Positions 32,092 to 40,973 of a stretch of DNA of 64,000 nt are shown piece after piece. The stretch comes from Acidobacteriota bacterium (GTDB taxonomy: Bacteria > Acidobacteriota > Holophagae > Holophagales > Holophagaceae): positions 55,340 to 119,339 of the forward strand of contig JACQZU010000016.1 in NCBI GenBank assembly GCA_016213735.1, read 5' to 3'. The translations under genes were made by a program, and so were the position numbers. Under the pieces are notes generated by a model. It saw nothing but the letters and a program-made list of their open reading frames with translations. It had not been told where the DNA came from and ran no database searches. Position 1 is the stretch's first letter, and each line of letters starts with the position of its first letter.

Positions 32092-35000
32092 TCAGGCGTT
32101 CAGGTCCCAGTCCAGGGAAACCTCGGGTGGCAGGGAGGTCTTGACGACGAGCCTGCCCGAATCCACAAGCTTCTTCACCTCGAGGGAGATTCGCTGGGGC
32201 ACCTCCTGGCTGGCGAAGTCCTCGGCGGGGCTGATTCCCACCCAGGCATTGCGGCCCCCGCGCTTGGAGGCGTAGAGGCAGTGGTCCGCGAGGTCCACCA
32301 CCTGTTCCCAGCTGAAGGCGTCGGGTGGATCCACGAGGAAGGGGTAGAAGGCGTAGCCCACCGAGCAGGTGCGCCGGATCGGGCGGTCCCCGCCGATGTC
32401 GAAATCCTGGGCCTCCACCATCCCCCGCACCCGCTCGGCCAGCACCGTCGAATCCTGCCGGCTGGCGTTTCGGGCCACGATGAGGAACTCCTCCCCGCCC
32501 CACCGGACCACCGTGTCCGTCTCCCGGGTGGCCCGGCGCAGGATGTCGGCGACCTGCTGGAGGACCATGTCCCCCGCGTGGTGGCCGAACTGGTCGTTCA
32601 CGGACTTGAAGTGGTCGATGTCCACCATGAGGAAAATGAGGTCCACATTGGTGCTGGTGCGTAGTTCCTGGCCGCGGCTGATGTTCCGCCGGGTCCGGAC
32701 GGCCTGGGCCACGTCCTCGGGCATGCACACCCCCAGGTAGCGGCGGTTGCGAAGCCCCGTGAGGGGGTCCGTGAGGCTCTGGTTCTGGAGGGCTTCGTTG
32801 GCGGCTTTCAGTTCCTGGGTCCGGGCGGCGACCATCTCCTCCAGGTGGCGGTTCTGGCGCCTCAGCGCCTGGATCCTCCACCTCACCCCCAGGGCCCCCA
32901 GGCCCACCGCTCCCAAGATCCCCAGGGCTCGGAACCACCAGGTCTGCCACCACGCCGGCCGGATGCGGAAGTCCAGGGAGGTGGGCTGGCCCCACTCCCC
33001 TTGCCCGATGCGGCTGCGCACCTCGAATCGGTAGGCTCCTGGGGGAAGCGCCGGGAAGCGGACCTCACGGGTTTCGGTGCTGTGCCACTCCGGTTCCACT
33101 CCCACCAGGCGGGTCTGGTACTGGATGGCCGTCTCCCGGACGAAGCTCAGGCTGGCGAAGCGGGCCTCGAAAGTGTTGGACGCGTGGGGAACCCTGGGGG
33201 TCTCGCTGGGCGTCCCGTCCCAGGATCGATCCCCGAGCTTCATGGAAAGGATCACGGTGGGCGGCGGATCGTGGATCCCCGTCCACGCCCGTGCGTCGAA
33301 GCGAGCCAGACCCGAGCTGGTGCCCACCCAGACGTCCCCATTGGCCTCGGCGAGGAAGGCCATGTTGTTGATGTCCTCCCCGGCCATGCCGTCGGTGCTG
33401 CCGAAGTGCTCCTCCACCTTCTCGTCCATGACGATGACCCCGGTCCCGGTGCCGATCCAGAGACGGCCCCGGGCGTCCTCGCCCATCATGTAGACCTTCT
33501 GGCTGCCCACCGAACCGTCCTCGTCGGTGTGGCTCAGGATGCGCAGGCGGCCCCCTTCCAGCCGGGCCCGGGTGAGCCCGGTGGCCTCGAAGTAGGCGAT
33601 GTAGATGTCTCCGTTCTGCTTGACCAGCGTGTAGGCGACGTGACGCTGGCGCAGGCCGTCCTTCTCGGTGAACCGGCGCCACTGCCCGCCCTCCAGGCAG
33701 GCGAGCCCCCCTTCCCCGGAGGCCCAGAGCCGGCCTTCCCGGTCGAGGAACAAACCGCTGATGTACTCCTTGGAACCCCCACCGGGCAGGATGACGGATT
33801 CGAAGCGCAACTTCGGGGCGCCGGTCTGGGCGGTGTAGAGCCCGCCCCCGTCCGTGCCGACCCAGAGCACGCCCCGGGCGTCCAGGGCCAGCCGGAAGAT
33901 TCGCTTGGCGTAGAGGCCCGATTCCTGGGCGAAGCGCTCCACCTTCCCGGAGCGGGGCTCCACCCGCAGCACCTCCACGGGAGACCCCCCGGTGTAGAGC
34001 ATGCCGTCAGGGCCCTGGACGATGGTCCGCACCACATGACCGCGGGTGGCCGGAAGGGTTTCCCAGCCCCGCGAGGTGGCCCGGGCCAGACCCTTGTCCG
34101 TGCCGGCCCAGAGGCGCTGCTCACGGTCCCGGAAGATCGTCCAGACCACCTCGCTGGGCAGGCCCTCCTTCGGGGTGTGGCTCTGCCAGGCCCCCCGGCC
34201 GAGCAGCCGGTGGACTCCCAGACTCGCCACCCAGGTGCTGCCCTCCCGGTCCTCGATCACATCCCGGGCCCACTCCACCGGGAGGCCCTCCTTGAGGCCC
34301 AGGCGCTGCCAGGTCCCATTCTCCATGCTCAGGACGCCGCTGTCGGTGGGGACGAGCAGGGTGCCGTCCCTGTCGGTCCCGAGGGCCGCACGGGCACTGA
34401 TCCCAAGGGGGAATGGCACGGCCACGGGATGGAAGGCGGCCCCGCCGGGGGGCTGGGCCCAGAGCCCCCGCCGGGTCCGGGCGAAGACCCAGCCCTGCGC
34501 ATTCTCCTGGAATCCGTCCACCCGTTCGGTCCAGGAGCCGGAGGCGGGATGGTGGGTTTTCCAGGTACCGGCGTGCCACTCGTGGATCAGGGCCTGGCGG
34601 GTCCCGCCTGTTTCCGACCAAGCGCCCGCCCAGACCCTCAGGCTCCCGGGCCGGCAATACACTGCGGAAGCCTCTCCCCCGGGCCAGTTCGGGGCCGGGG
34701 AGAAGATGCTTCCGTTCCGCGTGACGAAAAGCCCCTTGGGGGTGGCCGCCCAGACTTGGTTGGACTGGTCGGAGGCGATGCCATCCACGGGCAGCCGGGG
34801 TAGCCCCGTGCTCTCCTCCACCACCTGGAACTTCCGCCCCTCCAGGCGGGCCAGGCCTTGGTAGGTGCCGACCCAGAGCCGGCCCTGGCCGTCCTCGTGG
34901 ATCGAGGTGATGAAAGTGGAAGGCAGGCCGTTCCGGCGGTCGTAGACCTGGAAGCGCTGCCCGTCGTAGCGGTAGAGACCGTCCTCGGTGCCCACCCAGA

Positions 35001-35202
35001 TGTACCCCTGCCGGTCCTGCAGGAGATGGCTGGGAGCCAAGTTTCCCAGCCCCTGCTCCGTTCCGTAGCTCCGGAAGGCATAGTGCCCCCGGGGAACGTC
35101 TTCCGCCCCCCGGCACGGCGGGGTGCCCAGGGCCGCCAGGAGCAGGAGGGCCCAGGTCCGGAAGGGGACCAGGGAGAGGATTGGGCGAGGGGGAGGGGAC
35201 AT
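32092..35202 (-). CDS. Reg_prop/Y_Y_Y sensor diguanylate cyclase
   Basis: A 1036-residue sensor. A signal sequence is followed by about 14 two-component-regulator propeller repeats (IWVGTEDGLYRYDGQRFQVY, LWVGTYQGLARLEGRKF, VWVGTSSGLARFD), a Y_Y_Y domain near residue 690 (FRFEVRSRIG-like), one transmembrane helix (about 745-765, WFRALGILGAVGLGALGV), a coiled coil and a GGDEF domain with the active loop RWGGEEF. The domain should make cyclic di-GMP in response to a periplasmic ligand. The RxxD inhibitory site is not obvious. It starts at ATG 35200-35202 with a weak ribosome binding site. Confidence 0.92.
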   Translation of the reverse strand: MSPPPRPILSLVPFRTWALLLLAALGTPPCRGAEDVPRGHYAFRSYGTEQGLGNLAPSHLLQDRQGYIWVGTEDGLYRYDGQRFQVYDRRNGLPSTFITSIHEDGQGRLWVGTYQGLARLEGRKFQVVEESTGLPRLPVDGIASDQSNQVWAATPKGLFVTRNGSIFSPAPNWPGGEASAVYCRPGSLRVWAGAWSETGGTRQALIHEWHAGTWKTHHPASGSWTERVDGFQENAQGWVFARTRRGLWAQPPGGAAFHPVAVPFPLGISARAALGTDRDGTLLVPTDSGVLSMENGTWQRLGLKEGLPVEWARDVIEDREGSTWVASLGVHRLLGRGAWQSHTPKEGLPSEVVWTIFRDREQRLWAGTDKGLARATSRGWETLPATRGHVVRTIVQGPDGMLYTGGSPVEVLRVEPRSGKVERFAQESGLYAKRIFRLALDARGVLWVGTDGGGLYTAQTGAPKLRFESVILPGGGSKEYISGLFLDREGRLWASGEGGLACLEGGQWRRFTEKDGLRQRHVAYTLVKQNGDIYIAYFEATGLTRARLEGGRLRILSHTDEDGSVGSQKVYMMGEDARGRLWIGTGTGVIVMDEKVEEHFGSTDGMAGEDINNMAFLAEANGDVWVGTSSGLARFDARAWTGIHDPPPTVILSMKLGDRSWDGTPSETPRVPHASNTFEARFASLSFVRETAIQYQTRLVGVEPEWHSTETREVRFPALPPGAYRFEVRSRIGQGEWGQPTSLDFRIRPAWWQTWWFRALGILGAVGLGALGVRWRIQALRRQNRHLEEMVAARTQELKAANEALQNQSLTDPLTGLRNRRYLGVCMPEDVAQAVRTRRNISRGQELRTSTNVDLIFLMVDIDHFKSVNDQFGHHAGDMVLQQVADILRRATRETDTVVRWGGEEFLIVARNASRQDSTVLAERVRGMVEAQDFDIGGDRPIRRTCSVGYAFYPFLVDPPDAFSWEQVVDLADHCLYASKRGGRNAWVGISPAEDFASQEVPQRISLEVKKLVDSGRLVVKTSLPPEVSLDWDLNA

Positions 35203-35365
35203 GGAGGATTCGACCCTGTCCCCCTATCGGCAGCCCGAACCAGAACCTCCTGTTTTCGATCCCCCCCGGGAAGGGGATGGGGCCTCGGAGGCGGATTGCG
35301 AGCTAACTTCGCGTGGGTCTCCTCGCCTCCGTCTTCCGGAAATTGGGATTATTCCGGCCACCAGA

Positions 35366-36391
35366 TCATGCGGATAATTCCATCGTGAGCGGACCGATCC
35401 GCTCCAGGGCGGAATCAATGTCGGAGGGCCCCAGGTCCCGGTGGGTGATGAAGCGCAGGGCCTTCCCGACGGGGAGCACCCGGACGCCCACGCCTTCCAG
35501 CCGGGCGGCCGCTTCCGCGGGTCTGGGCAGGGGAACGAGGACGATGTTGGTCTCCGGTACGGGAGCGGGAAGGCCCTGGCCCCGGAGGCCCTCGGCCAGT
35601 CGGCGCGCCTTCTCGTGGTCCTCGGCCAGTCGGGGCATGTGGTCGAGGGCCACAAGTCCGGCCGCAGCCATGATTCCACCCTGCCGAACCCCGCCCCCGA
35701 GCATTTTTCGGAGACGCCGGCCCTCGGCCACCGCCTCCCGGGATCCGCAGAGGAGCGAACCCATGGGAGCACCCAGGCCTTTGCTCAGGCAGACGCTCAC
35801 GGTGTCCACCCCCCAGGCCAGGTCCGCCAGGGTGCCACCGGTGGACACGGCCGCGTGCCACAGTCGCGCGCCGTCCAGGTGGACCCGGAGTTGCCTGGAC
35901 CGGGCCGCCTCGACCAGGGCCCGGTGTTCCGAGACGCCCGTGCAGGTTCCCCCCGCGAAGTTGTGGGTGTTCTCCAGGCAGAGGAGTGCACTGCGGAGGG
36001 TGTAGTAGGGCCCAGGCGTTCCTGCGATCCGGAGCACCTGTTCGGGACTGGGCCGCCCGGGGCCGCCTTCCCAGGCCAGCGGCTCGGGCATGCCCTGGGC
36101 AAACCAGGCCCCGGTGCCCAGCTCCGAGCCCAGCACGTGGGCCTGGGCCGGGGCGAGAAAGCGGTCTCCCCGCTCCAGGTGCAGGCTCAGGGCGATGAGG
36201 TTGGCCATGCAGCCGGTGGGAGTCCAGAGCGCCGCCTCGGTTCCCAGCAGGCCTGCAACGCGGTCCTCCAGGCGCTCCAGGGTCGGGTCCCGCTCCAGGA
36301 CGTCGTCTCCGACCTCGGCGGCGGCCATGGCGGCGCGCATCTCGGGGGTGGGGCGCGTGACGGTGTCGGAACGGAAATCCAGGATGTGCAT
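35366..36391 (-). CDS. ltaE: Low-specificity L-threonine aldolase
   Basis: A 341-residue PLP enzyme. It begins with the family motif DFRSDTVTRPTPEMRAAM, continues with VGDDVLERDPT and shows the active-site Lys in CLSKGLGAPMGSLL. It cleaves L-threonine and L-allo-threonine to glycine and acetaldehyde and works in glycine supply or threonine breakdown. Length and order of motifs agree with the LtaE group. Neighbours are unrelated, so it is likely a single-gene unit. The 163 nt between it and the upstream sensor gene hold no obvious gene. Confidence 0.93.
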   Translation of the reverse strand: MHILDFRSDTVTRPTPEMRAAMAAAEVGDDVLERDPTLERLEDRVAGLLGTEAALWTPTGCMANLIALSLHLERGDRFLAPAQAHVLGSELGTGAWFAQGMPEPLAWEGGPGRPSPEQVLRIAGTPGPYYTLRSALLCLENTHNFAGGTCTGVSEHRALVEAARSRQLRVHLDGARLWHAAVSTGGTLADLAWGVDTVSVCLSKGLGAPMGSLLCGSREAVAEGRRLRKMLGGGVRQGGIMAAAGLVALDHMPRLAEDHEKARRLAEGLRGQGLPAPVPETNIVLVPLPRPAEAAARLEGVGVRVLPVGKALRFITHRDLGPSDIDSALERIGPLTMELSA

Positions 36392-36439
36392 GGTGGGATT
36401 GAAACATGCCCCGCACCGGGCCGCCGGCCTTTTCCGGCT

Positions 36440-37303
36440 TCAGCCGGGGGCCCGGTCCTTCGGGGCCGGGTTGAGCTCCAATTCGCTCAGGGTCCGCTCC
36501 TTGCAGGCCGGGCAGATGCCGTGGGTCACGCTCAATTGGCCCTGGGATTTGACCCAGAGCTCGAATTCGCTCCAGTAGCCCTGGTCGTCCCGGACCTTCC
36601 GGCACCAGGCGCAGACGGGAAGCAGCCGGGTCAGGGTCCGAATCCTGGAGGCCGCGTCCTGAAGGGCCAGCACCACCAGCCCGAAGGCCAGCACCATCTC
36701 GAAGAGGAAATCGTAGAGGGAAGTGAACCCCGAATAGGCCGGGGGAAGTGGAAGGCCGCCGACCAAGAACCCTCCCAGGGCCATGGCATGAAAAGCGAAG
36801 TCCAGGGACAAGAGGATCAGGGCTGTCTTGGTGATCCAAAGGCCCAGATTCCCGCCCCAGTCACGGGAAGCCTTGTGCAGAACCACGAAGACCCCGAGGA
36901 ATCCGGCGGCGAGAAGGCTGGCCTGGACCACGAAGCTGGCCGTGAAGCTGGGGGTGGCCCAGGGCAGAATCATGGAGACCAGGACGGCCGGCACCAGGTA
37001 GGGGCTAAGGGCGCGAGGGGGGCGGTCCCCCCCGCCCGCGCGGCCGATACCCAGCCCCAGGCACCACAGAAACGCCAGTTCTCCGAAGTGGTAGAGGGGT
37101 TGGAACACCAGGCTCCAGGCCGGCACCCTGAAGGAGACCTGGAGCGCGGAGAGGGCGATGGCCAGCCACAGCCAGCCCAGGGTCCAGGTCCTCAGGTAGG
37201 ACAGTTTGAGGGCCCGTGCCGTCAGGAACATCAGCAAGGTCAGGGCCCACACCCCGGCGGTCTGGATGCCGGTCCCGACCAGGGTGATGAGGTCGCCACT
37301 CAT
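36440..37303 (-). CDS. Seven-helix membrane protein with C-terminal zinc ribbon
   Basis: A 287-residue protein from the ATG at 37301-37303; the frame continues upstream and an ATG at 37349-37351 would add 16 residues. It has about seven hydrophobic helices with short loops, like 7TM or MASE-type sensory modules. The soluble tail contains CAWCRKVRDDQGYW and, about 35 residues later, HGICPACKE: a four-Cys zinc-ribbon-like motif that usually sits at the end of PAS or response-regulator proteins. Here no kinase or GGDEF domain is attached, so the protein looks like a sensor lacking an output, or a small regulator using the ribbon to contact a partner. Function unknown. Confidence 0.65.
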   Translation of the reverse strand: MSGDLITLVGTGIQTAGVWALTLLMFLTARALKLSYLRTWTLGWLWLAIALSALQVSFRVPAWSLVFQPLYHFGELAFLWCLGLGIGRAGGGDRPPRALSPYLVPAVLVSMILPWATPSFTASFVVQASLLAAGFLGVFVVLHKASRDWGGNLGLWITKTALILLSLDFAFHAMALGGFLVGGLPLPPAYSGFTSLYDFLFEMVLAFGLVVLALQDAASRIRTLTRLLPVCAWCRKVRDDQGYWSEFELWVKSQGQLSVTHGICPACKERTLSELELNPAPKDRAPG

Positions 37304-37440
37304 CGGAATAAAGGCCTTGGGGAAAGGAGCAGGATAGGAATTTTTCTCCATTCTCCACGCCCCGCTCCCGTTCGCAAGAGGCCTCGACCCCCCGCCCCTG
37401 GGGACCTCGTCTGGCACACTGGCCCTTCGCCGGGGGCCAG

Positions 37441-38286
37441 ATGAACCTGATTCACGCGATCTTTCTGGGCCTGATTCAGGGCCTCACCGAATTCCTGCCG
37501 GTCTCCTCCACGGCCCACCTCTCCCTGGCCGAGCATCTGATGCTGGGCCGGGGAATGCCCCTGGCCTTCGATGTGCTGCTCCACGGCGGAACCCTCCTGG
37601 CCCTGACGGTCTATTTCCGTACCGAGCTCCGGCGAGTGGCCCTGGGGATCCTGGGCCGGGATGCCCAGGGGCGCCGCCTGGCTTCCTGGCTCCTGGTGGC
37701 CATGCTTCCCACGGGCGTCTTCGCCATGGCCACGCGCCACCTCAAGGAAATTTCCAAGGAGCACCTCTGGGTCTATGGCCTCGGCCTGATCCTCACGGCC
37801 GGTCTGCTGGCGGGGGCCAACCGCCGGGCCTCCGCCCGGCCCGGGCGGCCGGTGGAGGAGCTTGGAACCTGGGATGCCCTCGCCGTGGGGACGATCCAGG
37901 GGCTTGGCGGAGGCTTCGGCCTCTCACGCAGCGGCTCCACCATCGCCATGGGCGTCTTCCGGGGCCTGGCCCTGCCTGCCTCGGCCCGCTTCAGTTTCCT
38001 CCTCGGGATCCCAACCATCGCTGCCGCGGCGCTTGTCGAAGCCCGGCCTCTCCTGAAAGCCCTGCTCATGGGGCGTCCTTTGACCGGAGAGCTTGCCTTT
38101 CCCCCGGGCTCCGCCAGCCCTGCCCTGCTCTGCGGGGCCGGAGTGGCCGTGGCGGCCATCTCCGGCTACCTGGCCATCGGGCTCCTGGACCGATTCACAC
38201 GGCGGCCCCGTCTGATGGGCTTCGCCGCCTACTGCGCCGGGGCCGGCGCCCTCATGCTCGGCCTGGGGCTCCTGGGGACCCGCTGA
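37441..38286 (+). CDS. uppP: Undecaprenyl-diphosphatase
   Basis: A 281-residue integral membrane enzyme of the UppP/BacA family. The two catalytic signatures are present: GLIQGLTEFLPVSSTAHL near the N terminus and GLSRSGSTIAMGVFRG in the second half, together with about eight hydrophobic helices. It releases phosphate from undecaprenyl diphosphate to recycle the lipid carrier for cell-wall and polysaccharide synthesis, and high levels give bacitracin resistance. The gene is divergent from the 7TM protein and upstream of the NatAB exporter. Confidence 0.95.
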   Translation: MNLIHAIFLGLIQGLTEFLPVSSTAHLSLAEHLMLGRGMPLAFDVLLHGGTLLALTVYFRTELRRVALGILGRDAQGRRLASWLLVAMLPTGVFAMATRHLKEISKEHLWVYGLGLILTAGLLAGANRRASARPGRPVEELGTWDALAVGTIQGLGGGFGLSRSGSTIAMGVFRGLALPASARFSFLLGIPTIAAAALVEARPLLKALLMGRPLTGELAFPPGSASPALLCGAGVAVAAISGYLAIGLLDRFTRRPRLMGFAAYCAGAGALMLGLGLLGTR

Positions 38287-38362
38287 ACGCTCCGGGAGCC
38301 CCATTCGCCGGTTCCCGCCCCCAGGTCGCCGGCGGAGGGCCCGGCCGGGCTCCCCTGCCCCC

Positions 38363-38368
38363 TAGAAT
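38363..38368 (+). promoter_or_regulatory. -10 element for natAB
   Basis: TAGAAT lies 25 nt before the ATP-binding-protein ATG. The same hexamer precedes the SGNH/MBOAT operon at 55785-55790. No clear -35 is visible 17 nt upstream. Confidence 0.4.
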
Positions 38369-38392
38369 CCAGGAGTCGTCCGGAGCGCGCCC

Positions 38393-39148
38393 ATGATCCA
38401 GCTGGTGGAGGTCCACAAGGGGTTCACCGTCAAGGACAAGAAAACCCGCAAGAAAAAGCGGATCGAGGCCGTGCGCGGCATCAGCCTGACGGTGAAACCC
38501 GGCGAGATCTACGGCCTGCTGGGGCCCAACGGGGCCGGCAAGTCCACGACCCTGCGCATGATCGCGGGGCTGATGCATCCGGAGCAGGGGCGCATCGAAG
38601 TCTGCGGGGCCGGCACGGCCACAGAACCCGAAAAGGCCCGGGGAGCGGTGGGGTACCTCAGCACCGACCTGAACGTCTACAACCGCTTCACCCCGAGAGA
38701 ATTCCTTCGCATTTTCGGGGAATTCCAGGGGGTGGATCCCGCCGTGGCCGAGCGGCGGGGTCTTCACCTCCTGGAGAAGCTCGAGCTCTCGGATTTCGTG
38801 GACGTGAAGATGGAGGGCTTCTCCTCGGGCCAGAGGCAGAAGGTCAGCATCGCCCGCGCCCTGCTCCACGACCCCAGGGTGATCGTCTTCGACGAACCCA
38901 CCACCGGGCTGGACGTGCTCACGGCCAAGACCGTCCTGGACCTCCTGAGCCTCATGCGGACGGAGGGCCGGACGGTCATCGTCAGCACCCACGTGCTTCC
39001 GATGGTCGAGAGGATCTGCGACCGGGTGGGCATCATCTTCGACGGGATTCTGCACGGGGACGCGCCCCCCAGGGAGATTCTCCAGCGCTGGAACGTCCCG
39101 GCCCTGGACGAGGTGTTCTTCGCCCTGGCCGCCAAGGGAGGTGCGTGA
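38393..39148 (+). CDS. natA: ABC transporter ATP-binding protein, NatA-like
   Basis: A 251-residue ATPase of the ABC-2 (NatA/CcmA) class. Walker A is GPNGAGKST, the signature is SSGQRQKVSIARAL and Walker B is VIVFDEPTTGLD. Residues 20-27 contain an unusual basic patch (KDKKTRKKKR). It pairs with the permease downstream, with which it overlaps by one base, in a NatAB-type sodium or small-molecule exporter. The substrate cannot be told from sequence. Confidence 0.93.
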   Translation: MIQLVEVHKGFTVKDKKTRKKKRIEAVRGISLTVKPGEIYGLLGPNGAGKSTTLRMIAGLMHPEQGRIEVCGAGTATEPEKARGAVGYLSTDLNVYNRFTPREFLRIFGEFQGVDPAVAERRGLHLLEKLELSDFVDVKMEGFSSGQRQKVSIARALLHDPRVIVFDEPTTGLDVLTAKTVLDLLSLMRTEGRTVIVSTHVLPMVERICDRVGIIFDGILHGDAPPREILQRWNVPALDEVFFALAAKGGA

Positions 39149-40380
39149 TGCGAGGAGCTTGGCTGGTCTTCAAGAAGGAATTCCTGGAGCTCTCGAAGGA
39201 CCGGAAGACGCTGTTCTTCACCTTCGCCATGCCCCTGATCCTCTTCCCCCTCCTGTTCACGATGATGTCCAAGCTGGGCCGGAACGACGCGGCCCAGAGG
39301 AAGAACAAACCCAGCAGGATCTTCCTGGTGGATCAGGGACGGGTGCTCGAACCCGCGCTCCGGGCCGACCCCAAGTCCTTCCAGCTGGTCCCGCGGCCGG
39401 AGACCGAACTGAACCAGGCCATCCGTGACCAGAAGCTGGAGATGGCCTTGGAAATCGAGGAAACCGCGGCGGCCAAGCTGGTCCGCCAGGAGACCTTCAC
39501 CCTCACCGCCACCTACGACCGCAGCGACGATTCCTCCAAGCTGGCCCTGGAACGATTGCGCGACCTGATCAAAAAGCAGGACGTGGCCTGGGTGCAGGCG
39601 CGCCTCCAGACCCTGGGGGCCCCGCCCCAGCTGGCGGTCCCCTCCAGACTGGAGTCCAGGAACGCCTCCAGCATGGCCCTCTTCATCGCCAAGATCATGG
39701 GCTCCTTCCTGCCCTACATCCTCATCATCATGATGTACGCCGGATCCATGCAGCATGGGATCTACACCACCGCCGGCGAGAAGGAGCGGGGGACCCTCCT
39801 GTCCCTGCTCTCCACGCGCATGCCCCGCAACCAGATCATCTGGGGCAAGCTTCTGTACATTTTTGCCATCGGCCTGCTGGCGACCCTGATGAACCTCCTC
39901 AGCATGGCGGTCTCCATGGCCCACCTCTTCAGCACCGAGGCGGCCAGCGCGGGGACCAAGGCCGCCCAGGCGGCCATGGAATCCGGGGGGATCGGGAACC
40001 TTTCCGCCGTGGCCAGCCCCGCCACCTTGGGTCTCAGCTTCCTGCTCATGATTCCGCTGGGCCTCTTCTTCTCGAACTTCATCCTCCTGGGAGGGATCCA
40101 GGCGAAGAACACCGTGGAGGCAGGGACCGCCCTCACGCCCGGGATCTTCGTGGTGGTGGTGTTGGGCGTGTTCTCCATGGCCCCGGGCCTGGAGAAGATG
40201 ACCTTGCTTCCCTACGTGCCCATCGTGAACGTCAGCCTGGCGATCCGGAAGCTGTTCAGCCAGCAGGCCAGCGCGGTGGAGTACCTCATTGCCCTGGGCA
40301 TGACGGTCGGCCTGGCCGGGGCCATGACTTGGCTCTCCACGCGGATCCTCAACCGGGAATCGGCGATCTTCAAGGTCTGA
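39148..40380 (+). CDS. natB: ABC-2 type permease, NatB-like
   Basis: A 410-residue permease. The ATG at 39148 overlaps the natA stop and has GGGAGGTG upstream; a GTG at 39145 is an unlikely alternative. The first helix (TLFFTFAMPLILFPLLFTMM) is followed by an extracytoplasmic domain of about 150 residues and then five helices (SFLPYILIIMMYAGSM onward), the arrangement of NatB and ABC-2 exporters. It forms the membrane half of the exporter. Confidence 0.92.
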   Translation: MRGAWLVFKKEFLELSKDRKTLFFTFAMPLILFPLLFTMMSKLGRNDAAQRKNKPSRIFLVDQGRVLEPALRADPKSFQLVPRPETELNQAIRDQKLEMALEIEETAAAKLVRQETFTLTATYDRSDDSSKLALERLRDLIKKQDVAWVQARLQTLGAPPQLAVPSRLESRNASSMALFIAKIMGSFLPYILIIMMYAGSMQHGIYTTAGEKERGTLLSLLSTRMPRNQIIWGKLLYIFAIGLLATLMNLLSMAVSMAHLFSTEAASAGTKAAQAAMESGGIGNLSAVASPATLGLSFLLMIPLGLFFSNFILLGGIQAKNTVEAGTALTPGIFVVVVLGVFSMAPGLEKMTLLPYVPIVNVSLAIRKLFSQQASAVEYLIALGMTVGLAGAMTWLSTRILNRESAIFKV

Positions 40381-40409
40381 CACCCCCGCGGGGGGGCGGG
40401 AAACCGGGG

Positions 40410-40415
40410 TATAGT
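40410..40415 (+). promoter_or_regulatory. -10 element for the TPR gene and yvcK
   Basis: TATAGT lies 31 nt upstream of the TPR-protein ATG and after a small palindrome CCCCCGCGGGGG (40383-40394) just behind natB. It probably starts the transcript that continues into yvcK, whose start is only 9 nt after the TPR gene. Confidence 0.4.
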
Positions 40416-40445
40416 GGTCCTTCCAGGACCGACCCGAGGTGATCC

Positions 40446-40964
40446 ATGGCCGCCAAGAGCAAGACCCCCGCTGGAAAATCCCAGCTCCCCAAGGAGTTGG
40501 AAGCCCTCTTCGCCAAGGGCCTGGAGGCCCTGTCCGAAGGCCGGGGAGACGAGGCGGCCAAGACCTTCGCCGACCTGGGACGCAAGGCCGCGGAGGCCGG
40601 GAATGTGGGCCTGGAACGAGCCGCCAAAGGCTACGCCGACACCGCCCGGATCCGGCTCGCCAAGGCGCCCAAGGCTTCCGGGTCCGAACCCACCCTCGAC
40701 ATTCAGGTGCTCCTCAACGGGAATCAGGCGGAGGAAGCCCTCGAGAAGGCCGAGAAGGCTCTCAAGAACCACGCCGACCAGGCCTCCCTGCACTACCTTC
40801 GGGCCACCGCCCTGGCCCAGCTGGGGCGCTTCGAGGATGCGGCCCAGGCCCTGGGAAAGGCCATCCAGATCAACAAGGACCTTCTCTGGACCTTCTTCCT
40901 GGAACCGGACTTCTCCAAGGCCCGCACCCACGCCTCTTTCTCCGTGTTCGAGAGCATGGTGTAG
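40446..40964 (+). CDS. Small TPR-repeat protein
   Basis: A 172-residue protein with no signal peptide. Residues about 15-75 and 95-150 form helical hairpins of the TPR type (GLEALSEGRGDEAAKTFADL; LHYLRATALAQLGRFEDAAQ). The N terminus is basic. It is a probable cytoplasmic adaptor. A start at ATG 40446 has GAGGTG 7 nt upstream. It is followed at once by yvcK, so a link to cell-wall or carbon control is possible but unproven. Confidence 0.75.
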   Translation: MAAKSKTPAGKSQLPKELEALFAKGLEALSEGRGDEAAKTFADLGRKAAEAGNVGLERAAKGYADTARIRLAKAPKASGSEPTLDIQVLLNGNQAEEALEKAEKALKNHADQASLHYLRATALAQLGRFEDAAQALGKAIQINKDLLWTFFLEPDFSKARTHASFSVFESMV

Positions 40965-40973
40965 CCCTCCGGG

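Noticed and set aside
40383..40394. CCCCCGCGGGGG palindrome as natB terminator
   Set aside because: The stem is only 12 bp of pure G/C without loop or T tract, and such runs arise by chance in this base composition; mentioned only as context.
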